Under the pieces are notes generated by a model. That model saw only the letters and a program-made list of their open reading frames with translations, did not search any database and was not told where the DNA came from. Positions 54,723 to 63,187 of a DNA stretch of 63,187 bases are shown here, in pieces. Every line of letters begins with the position of its first letter. The first letter of the stretch is position 1. Location of the stretch: positions 1-63,187 of the forward strand of contig JAKCWW010001813.1 of the NCBI GenBank assembly GCA_026260175.1, given 5' to 3'. The position numbers were made by a program, and so were the translations under genes. Origin of the DNA: Reticulitermes lucifugus (taxonomy: Eukaryota; Arthropoda; Insecta; Blattodea; Rhinotermitidae).

Positions 54723-55924
54723 TCTATTCATTTCCACATAAATATTTATACAGCAAAAATATTTCCATTTGTTGACACATATTCAAAAGATCCTGAATAT
54801 AATTCTTGGCATATTTGCAATGCAGTGTTTCAGAAATGCACCTATTAGGTTCATAAAGTCTGTCCTGTGATCTATCAACAGTAAAAGCTTGAGAACCACT
54901 GAACAGACATTCACAAAATTTAAAATTAGGGGGGGGGGTGCTATTAAAATTAGTTGGATTTCAGTTTTGGTTAAAACTGGATAAAAATAACATATACATA
55001 AAAATCTACACAGAGTAAAACAAAACACAAATTTTATGCCTGATATACTTTTTCCAGTAAGTCAGTTTTTGAGACACACAAAAGGGAGTTGAAAGCACCA
55101 AGTGTTACACTACATGTGTGTCCAGACTTCCATATTCAAGAATTAACAATGGTCTTCTGAACACATTTGAAGATTACCAGTCTCTAAATATTGATAATAA
55201 TTACATGAAGCTTCCTCCACCTGACTTCATATATGTCTACATGCACATAAATATATATTTAATTAAAATATAACTGAATGTGCTGCTACGACTTGGTTTC
55301 CTTTGAGATAATTAAATACTTGTACAAGGCAGCACACACGCCAGAATTTTTATACTGTCCATACACTTCATAAGTTTTTGTTAACGAGACAATAAAATGA
55401 AGTAACTTCAAGCAGGTAGGCCAGTGTTTCAAAGTTGCACACCTTGTTCAATGCACAGAAAAGTATATTATGCCAATACATCATGCAGTGGCATTTACAC
55501 TTGGTGATTTCTTGGTTTTTATTCATATTAATACTAGCAGGTGTACATGGTTAATGATAATGATTCCAAAAAGTAACTGGCAACTGAAACTGAAATACTG
55601 GAAAACAGGCATGCTGCTGCAGCCTCATCAATTGGAAATGGTGGTTACAATTTTGATTACACTAAAATCATTAATACTGTGGGAATTGATCCTTTGGTAG
55701 TGGAGCACTGCACTCGAAAAGCAAGAAACTAATTTGTCAGTTTAAAAGTGTTATACTAAATAACTGTTTTTCTTTCATCCTGAATGTGGTTATGTCCCAT
55801 CTCTGATACATTATGCTACAGAAGGTACTGTACTTCTTGCATCCTTAAATGCAAAACTTATATCCACTGACTTTTATTTCTGTCATGTTTGGGTAATGAT
55901 TAAGCTTCAACTATCAGCAGGGTA

Positions 55925-56005
55925 AGGTAAAGGCAAAGTTGTCATTGTGCACAACATGAAGGTATATGAGGGATTGGAGGTATAGCTCCACGTGTTCTTA
56001 ATCCT
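55925..56005 (-). repeat. SINE family A fragment
   Basis: GGTAAGGTAAAGGCAAAGTT and GGAGGTATAGCTCCACG match the 3' part of family A; 5' truncated. Confidence 0.6.
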
Positions 56006-56487
56006 GGCACTTATAACTACATGTACTACCTACTTTACCATTACTGTTTTGCCCACAGAATGTATAAATTGCTTCTGGTTCTCAGAATATACAGCAATTC
56101 TTTTCCTGAACTTCAATAACCAACAAAGTAGGGTTGATGTATGAACTGACATTTTACATTATGTAAGGCATTATAGATTTCCTACTTGCTTCTGAGCATA
56201 CCAATACTTCTAAATTCATGGTTTAACTGATGAGAATAATGGTCACATCTCTTTTAAAGTAATAGTTTGGTGATGACATAGTACATTATACTGATACAGA
56301 ATTATTTCAGCCAACACAAATTTAATTCATACAATTCATTAGTATCAGGTAATAAAGAGTACCAATTAAAGTTCTGTTAGTTGAAATAATTCTTCATGAG
56401 TGTATCAAAACACACTGGTGTGTTCTACATCAAGAATATGTTATAAATTCATTTTTGTTCTGGACGTGAGGGTTATAAATAATACTG

Positions 56488-56733
56488 AATATCAGGTTCC
56501 TTAAATGTACACTATAATTCTTAGACCATAGTATAACATGCGAAATATCACTGATGTGTGTTTGAACTTTTCCATCCATCGTCACTGATTATGCAAACAC
56601 GACGTTTCAAAAGCAGACTGCTTTCGTAGTTCACCTGAAGATGAAAGCAGTATTTTTTTGAAACATTGTGTTTGTATAATCAGTGATGATGGGAAAAGTT
56701 TAAATACACATCAGTGATATTAGGTTCCTTCAA
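56488..56733. mobile_element. Long foldback hairpin with CTGAAGATG/GAAACATT motif
   Basis: Left arm about 56546-56624 and right arm about 56643-56719 are complementary over some 75 nt (ATCACTGATGTGTGTTT, CACTGATTATGCAAACAC and their inverses). Imperfect direct repeats GAATATCAGGTTCCTT (56488-) and GATATTAGGTTCCTT (56715-) lie at the borders. CACCTGAAGATG and GAAACATTGTG sit between and in the right arm. Confidence 0.65.
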
Positions 56734-57439
56734 AAACACACCAACCATTCTATGTGCTGTTAATCTTACACAACAAGCATGTCTACTTTTCTTTATATTG
56801 TAAAAACTGCACTTAAAATAGTCTCTGCTTAAAATATACCCCTGATATGGAACACAGTATAAAGCGGTAACAGGACTGACAGCCTGTAACAAGTAGGAAT
56901 GTACAAATACAGATATTTTCATACTCAAATGATTTCACACCTCACAATACGCATGTTCAAACACTGACGTGGCTTAAAATTTTCCACTCATTTCTATTCT
57001 ATAACCACAAATGTGAAATAAATCATATGCTGCATTTTGTACAACTATAACAGTCTATTCATATCCATGAAGGGGCTATCCATACAAGTATATGACTGTT
57101 ACAAAGCGTTGAGAAGTCTCTTTTTGGAGAAGATATTAATGCCATAATTAGCACTACTTCAATTCTTAAAAAAACTTACTCTGTAATTATTTTGACACTT
57201 TCACAAAAATTATTTTGCATTCAGTACAACTTTCACATCTTTTGATACCAGTGGTCACCCTGCATCACACCTACAAAATGTTCACAGCTTTCATTATCAG
57301 TACTCCAATTTTAAATCACCTGAATTCATGACAAACTTTCTATGTGCAATATAACTTTAACGTCTGTAGGCGCTACTGCTCATAACAATCACTCTCTTGT
57401 AGTAACTGTTTCAAAAACCACAAGACTTACTGTAAAACT

Positions 57440-58690
57440 GTATGGGACACAAAATGTAAGACTGAGTTTTCTCTACAACCTTTGTTTGAAATTTTTGCTG
57501 TGACAAATGCCGAGAGAGTTATGCTTCAAATACATAGAAACACATCATGAAGGTTTTCATGTAAAGTGTCTGTTGTTACTGTCTGATTTTAGCCAAAGAT
57601 GATGTGTGTACACAAATTTTGGTGAACCTCCTCAGTATAAAATTTTGTGATAATCTGTTCAATGGTGCTTGAGTTGTTACATGCATACAGACAGGTGATA
57701 AACATGGTGATGCTAATATGCACTTCGTAAGACTCCCAAATATGCTGAAAAAGTAATGTGCTTCTTAGATAATAGAAAAGAGGCACACTGCACAATAAAT
57801 TTATTTTCATGGTAGATTTAACATTTTCTGACAGGGGTGAAAACTTCAAAGTTGAACCAAACTTGCCTAAGGTTTGTACATATACCAAGGCCTTGTTTTA
57901 TGCCCATTTGTTTTATGCATTTTTGCTTTAACACCCCTTACCAGTTTGCACCACTTCTTAATTTGTGCTCTCTTGTTTTCAGTTTAACACTGTTTGGCTG
58001 GTTTATTTGTTTTTATTGAAGCCTTTTTTTTCTCACTATGGGAATATAATTTTTGATATATGCCTTTTTGATTTATGCCCACTTTTCCAGGAACACAACT
58101 ACGGCATAAAACAAGGCTTTGGTATATTTCAAACTTCAAACACTTCACACATCCCTAATAAAAGGGTATTATCATGACATGATATGAATTACATTAAAGA
58201 GTGTGCATTCATTTATTGGGTTTTTCTCCCTTTTTAATAACATTTACTCACTAATGAAGCTATGCACACACACACACACACACACTAACAGTAAGGTTAA
58301 CTTCCAGTCTTCTATAATCGAACTTCTAATCCCCAAATAGAATCGTACCGAGACTAGACAGGGGATGCAATCAAGCCTTCCTGACATGGCATGGCTTTTC
58401 ACAGATCTGAAGTTTTTGTCCCATTCTCGACCTGTTCATGATAAATAAGCCCTGTGCTGTATAAGCTATGCAGTGGAATCTGAGACTGGCAAACCATAGC
58501 GAGTTAACTGTTTAAATTGCAGTAAATGGTAAGAATTGTATATGTCAGAAAACAGAAACAAGTGGGATGAAATACAATCTCAGATTTTGTGTTGTCTTGG
58601 ACAGATGATTATACAGCTCAGCCATCACTGTGCATACAGGAGGGATTTAAGTTCAGTTATGTGTTGGCAATATTGATAAAGTTATATCAT
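57440..58690. other. AT-rich intergenic DNA with a shared repeat and a CA microsatellite
   Basis: 57455-57720 resembles 10200-10480 (TTTTCTCTACAAC and later words). (CA)n at about 58265-58286. An inverted pair GCCTTGTTTTATGCCC/GGCATAAAACAAGGC (57890-57905 and 58102-58117) encloses 200 nt. Confidence 0.45.
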
Positions 58691-58693
58691 AAC

Positions 58694-58820
58694 CAGGGGT
58701 GTAAAAATTTTCGAAGAAATACATGCACTAGAAAAATAAAATAAAGCAAGTTCCATATTGAGGAACCGTACAAAATTTAGTCACCTGGGTGACCTAGTGC
58801 CTGGCTTTTGTGGACCCCTG
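58694..58820 (+). mobile_element. hAT-type MITE, copy 4, with perfect 8-bp target duplication
   Basis: 127 bp, starts CAGGGGTGTAAAAATTTTC and ends TTTTGTGGACCCCTG; flanked by ATCATAAC at 58686-58693 and 58821-58828. CAGGGG ends with 8-bp duplication are the hAT signature. It is shorter than the other copies. Confidence 0.85.
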
Positions 58821-58947
58821 ATCATAACCAAATATTGTTAACTCAGCCATTGCTAAGGTTAACGAACAGATAACCTCTTTCTTCTTTCTGTGCATCTCTG
58901 ACCTGCCAATGGAGCCATTTTTTAAAGAAGTGACAATGGTGTGCACT

Positions 58948-62660
<3,713 letters not shown>

Positions 62661-62749
62661 CTACGTTTTCTGCATAGTCAGCACATAATAAACGTTTCTG
62701 ATCTGAACTTCTGTCCCAAAATACTAAATTAAAAATCTATAAAACTCTA

Positions 62750-63187
62750 ATACGACACATCCTAAGCTACAGGGTAGAAGCCTGCCAATGACCTTAAAAG
62801 AAATGAATGCTTTCAGAGTATTTGCAAGGAAGACTGTAAGAAAAATCTATGGTCTGATAAAAGAAGACGAAAGCTGGAGAATAGGAATAAATAAGGAGAT
62901 AGGAGATATACTCCAAGGGGCAGAAACTGTATCACTTAGACTAAGATGGTCTCGACATACTGAAAGGATGAATAATGAAAGAATGCCAAAACAAATAGTA
63001 ATTGTCAGCATGGTGGGAACAAGGAAATGAGAAAGACAATAGAAAAGATGGACCAATGAGACTGAAAATGATTTGAAGATAATGGGAATAATAAATTGGC
63101 ATACAATGGCCACAGGCTGGAAGGAATGGAGGAGGACAGTGTTGGAAGCCAAGGTCCACAATGGGATGTAGTGCTTGAGAAGGGGAG
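62750..63187 (+). pseudogene. LINE fragment at right edge, C-terminal part of endonuclease/reverse transcriptase
   Basis: Frame reads RKTVRKIYGLIKEDESWRIG, LRLRWSRHTERMNNERMPK, then after a stop KRWTNETENDLKIMGIINW and EWRRTVLEAKVHNGM, the tail conserved in insect LINEs (LRWxGHVxRMxExRxPK, RKRWxDxVxxDLxxM, WRxxVxEAKxHxG). Truncated by the window or by decay. Confidence 0.75.

Overview
The window is nuclear DNA of a large, repeat-rich insect genome. The genes carry long introns with GT/AG borders, the proteins are animal proteins, and the intergenic and intronic DNA is full of SINEs, mariner, hAT and pogo relics and LINE fragments. The repeat style resembles cockroaches and termites (Blattodea), but that placement is an inference from remembered patterns. 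All gene models were built by hand from reading frames, splice sites and phase matching, with no transcripts.

Left to right. Positions 1-5138 hold repeats, one unrecognised 102-codon ORF on the minus strand (1333-1641) and a broken LINE reverse transcriptase (2091-3330). Positions 5139-19665 (+) hold a complete seven-exon gene for the B3GNTL1/QTGAL glycosyltransferase (344 aa), implicated in galactosylating queuosine in tRNA-Tyr. Positions 33258-20757 (-) hold a complete four-exon coilin gene (595 aa), the Cajal-body scaffold, convergent with B3GNTL1 and with an 8.1 kb first intron. Positions 50486-33770 (-) hold a six-exon gene for a 15-finger C2H2 protein (about 1012 aa), ending only about 0.5 kb upstream of coilin on the same strand. 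Positions 50487-58947 are gene-free. Positions 62558-58948 (-) hold the last three exons of a receptor-type guanylyl cyclase whose 5' part lies beyond the right edge. The last 0.4 kb is a LINE fragment.

The genes do not form a pathway: one is tRNA modification, one nuclear-body scaffold, one probable DNA-binding regulator and one cGMP receptor. The mobile DNA supplies most of the unusual observations. It includes three hammerhead-ribozyme-like modules (one in the sense strand of a coilin intron, one inside a foldback hairpin), a SINE with an exact 15-bp target duplication nested in a Tigger relic, a hAT MITE with a perfect 8-bp target duplication, two TA-flanked pogo-like MITEs, a decayed ZBED5-like hAT transposase, and at least six mariner-type transposase relics.

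Limits: 93 N at 35534-35626 and one N at 22040. Untranslated regions, promoters and poly(A) sites are mostly not determinable. Family names for repeats are pattern recognition, not database hits.
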